Assembly: GCA_023436745.1 (NCBI GenBank)
Contig: JAEZHZ010000188.1
Location: 1 to 14,337, forward strand
Reading direction: 5' to 3'
From: Pseudomonadota bacterium
Lineage (GTDB): Bacteria; Pseudomonadota; Alphaproteobacteria; Rhizobiales; Devosiaceae
Length of the DNA: 14,337 bases
Translations under genes and position numbers: made by a program
Part shown: in pieces, positions 13,901 to 14,337 of the stretch
How the letters are laid out: each line of letters begins with the position of its first letter
How positions within the stretch are numbered: position 1 is the first letter of the stretch
Notes under the pieces: model-generated
What the model saw: the letters and a program-made list of their open reading frames with translations, nothing else
Told to the model about the DNA's origin: nothing
Database searches by the model: none

Positions 13901-14337
13901 GGTGAGGTGGGGCATGAGATCGACGACTTCCGTCTCGCCTCGTACCTGATGTACCCCAAGGTCTACACCGATTTCGAGAAGACACAGGATCGCTACGGCC
14001 CCACCGAGGTGCTGCCGACGCCGGTCTATTTCTACGGCCTCAACGAGGGCGACGAACTGTTCGTCGACATCGAGAAGGGCAAGACGCTGGTCATCAACTA
14101 TCTCGGCCGTGCGCCAACCAATGAGAAGGGCGAAGTCAGGGTCTTCTTCGATCTCAACGGACAGCCGCGCACCGTGACGGTCCCCGACCGGCTCAAGGCC
14201 GGCGAGATCAAGGTCCGCGCCAAGGCTGAACCGGGTGACCCGCGCCAGGTGGGCGCACCCATGCCGGGCGTCGTCTCGACCCTGGCCGTCAAGGAAGGTC
14301 AGGCGATCCAGGCCGGTGACGTCCTGTGCTCGATCGA
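10928..14337 (+). CDS. pyc: Pyruvate carboxylase (3' end outside window; start uncertain)
   Basis: Single-chain biotin enzyme making oxaloacetate from pyruvate, bicarbonate and ATP in the cytoplasm. The biotin carboxylase part begins at IKKILVANRSEIAIRV (from 11018), with the ATP-grasp glycine loop WGGGGRGM (11498-11521) and EVNPRIQVEH (11882-11911). The carboxyltransferase part has DTTMRDAHQS (12623-12652), LECWGGATFD, the lysine expected to be carbamylated in IKDMAGL (codon 13145-13147), and metal ligands in HTHD (13232-13243). The allosteric/tetramer region follows. The biotin-carrier domain starts at VGAPMPGVVS, and the window ends just before the expected AMKM. The frame is unbroken. The start is odd: relatives begin MPI(S/K)KILVANRS, but here an AAG (11012-11014) precedes the CCA-ATC. 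The only in-frame ATG/GTG/TTG after the TGA at 10922 is TTG 10928, used here as the outer limit; the first in-frame ATG is at 11345, deep in the domain. Confidence 0.96.
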   Translation, partial: MRPLNRAPVGYAGPAVRPSIPPARTFESKPIKKILVANRSEIAIRVFRAANELGLKTVAVYAEEDKLALHRFKADEAYLIGKGLGPVEAYLQIDEYIRIARISGADAIHPGYGLLSESPEFADACADAGIIFIGPRAQTMRDLGNKVAARNMAIKAGVPVVPATDALPEDMDEVKRMAAAIGYPLMLKASWGGGGRGMRRIMDEKSLIHEVSEGKREAKAAFGKDEMYLEKLVERARHVEVQLIGDDHGNLVHLFERDCSVQRRNQKVVERAPAPYLSDAGRKALTDAAVKLGKAANYRGAGTVEFLMDADTEEFYFIEVNPRIQVEHTVTEEVTGIDIVKAQIHVLDGAVIGTPESGVPLQENIRLNGNAIQCRVTTEDPEHNFIPDYGRITAYRGATGFGVRLDGGTAYTGAVITRYYDPLLEKVTCWAPTADEAIARMHRALREFRIRGVATNLAFLENIITHPDFLGNRYTTRFIDTTPDLFNFKPRKDRATKLLSYIADVTVNGHPEVRDRPRPPAEAAAPVVPQFPPLEVSEGSRQVLDREGPAGLARWMKNQKRVLFTDTTMRDAHQSLLATRMRSFDITCIAQAYSRGLPNLFSLECWGGATFDVAMRFLNEDPWERLAKVREGAPNILTQMLLRGSNGVGYTNYPDNVVKFFVQQAAKGGVDIFRVFDCLNWVENMRVSLDAVIEQNKVAEGVICYTGDLFDPDRSKYDLKYYVGLARELERAGAHVLGIKDMAGLLKPAAASKLIATLKQEVDLPIHLHTHDTSGASAATVLAAVEAGVDAVDAAMDALSGTTSQPTLGSLVAALADGERDPGLDATAIRQISFYWEAVRTQYRAFESDLKGGASEVYLHEMPGGQFTNLKEQARSLGLETRWHEVAQTYADVNRMFGDIVKVTPSSKVVGDMALAMVSAGLTRADVEDPSRDIAFPDSVVGFFMGDLGQPPGGFPRALQQKVLKGRQPLTERPGSYLKDVDLEAERRKVSGEVGHEIDDFRLASYLMYPKVYTDFEKTQDRYGPTEVLPTPVYFYGLNEGDELFVDIEKGKTLVINYLGRAPTNEKGEVRVFFDLNGQPRTVTVPDRLKAGEIKVRAKAEPGDPRQVGAPMPGVVSTLAVKEGQAIQAGDVLCSI
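10968..10981 (+). repeat. Short GTAA-loop hairpin upstream of pyc
   Basis: CGGCC (10968-10972) and GGCCG (10977-10981) enclose GTAA, a GNRA-type tetraloop. It lies about 30 bp before the conserved start of pyc and 22 bp after the 9-bp hairpin. It is short and could be chance in GC-rich DNA, but two hairpins in tandem in this leader are notable. Confidence 0.35.

Noticed and set aside
10895..13915. A 1006-codon open frame on the - strand
   Set aside because: It lies wholly antisense to pyruvate carboxylase, whose frame carries every family motif. The translation is low-complexity in His, Gly, Asp and Val, typical of the mirror frame of GC-rich codons, and has no recognisable domain.
11009..14337. 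Frameshifted or pseudogene pyruvate carboxylase
   Set aside because: The frame was followed line by line from 11018 to the window edge with no stop or phase change, and all catalytic motifs are present; only the start codon is abnormal.

Overview
The window reads as a chromosomal segment of a GC-rich alphaproteobacterium. Evidence for this: G/C-rich third codon positions in every gene, a Rhizobium-type multifunctional pyruvate carboxylase, chemoreceptors ending in W-x-x-F tails, a globin-coupled chemoreceptor, and several GTG/TTG starts. A member of Hyphomicrobiales (Devosia-like) would fit, but the genus is inference only. No rRNA, tRNA, insertion sequence, CRISPR array or phage gene was found.

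Layout. (1) Positions 1-2114 hold two tandem + strand chemoreceptor genes: the 3' end of one, closed by a clear intrinsic terminator, then a complete soluble globin-coupled (heme/oxygen) chemoreceptor. (2) Positions 2179-2970 hold a small DUF1801 protein and methylglyoxal synthase (mgsA). (3) Positions 3074-6893 hold a compact operon livG-livF-livH-livM, with a 1-bp overlap, a 3-bp gap and a 4-bp overlap; it encodes two ATPases and two permeases of a branched-chain amino acid type (HAAT) ABC importer. (4) On the - strand follow a short-chain dehydrogenase (6906-7829), convergent with livM, and a LivK-type periplasmic binding protein (7940-9148) with its own terminator. The likely binding protein of the importer is therefore separated from the operon and on the opposite strand. 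(5) On the + strand, divergent from livK, lie an orphan glycine-betaine/choline-type binding protein (9375-10397) and a TIGR01244-family sulfurtransferase/phosphatase-like protein (10497-10913). (6) Pyruvate carboxylase runs off the right edge just before its biotin-attachment motif.

How the genes fit together. The livGFHM products plus LivK would form one importer for branched-chain or related amino acids or amides. The betaine-type binding protein has no permease or ATPase here and must work with a distant system. MgsA (dihydroxyacetone phosphate to methylglyoxal) and pyruvate carboxylase (pyruvate to oxaloacetate) both touch the triose/pyruvate node, but nothing shows that they are co-regulated.

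The content is mostly ordinary accessory and core metabolism; I do not see a wholly new system. The points most worth a second look are these: pyruvate carboxylase has no ATG/GTG/TTG where the family starts (an AAG sits there), and the only in-frame initiator upstream lies inside a perfect 9-bp hairpin; the betaine-type binding protein is an orphan with six cysteines; livK is split from livGFHM; LivM carries an insertion; and several dyads overlap likely promoters or leaders.
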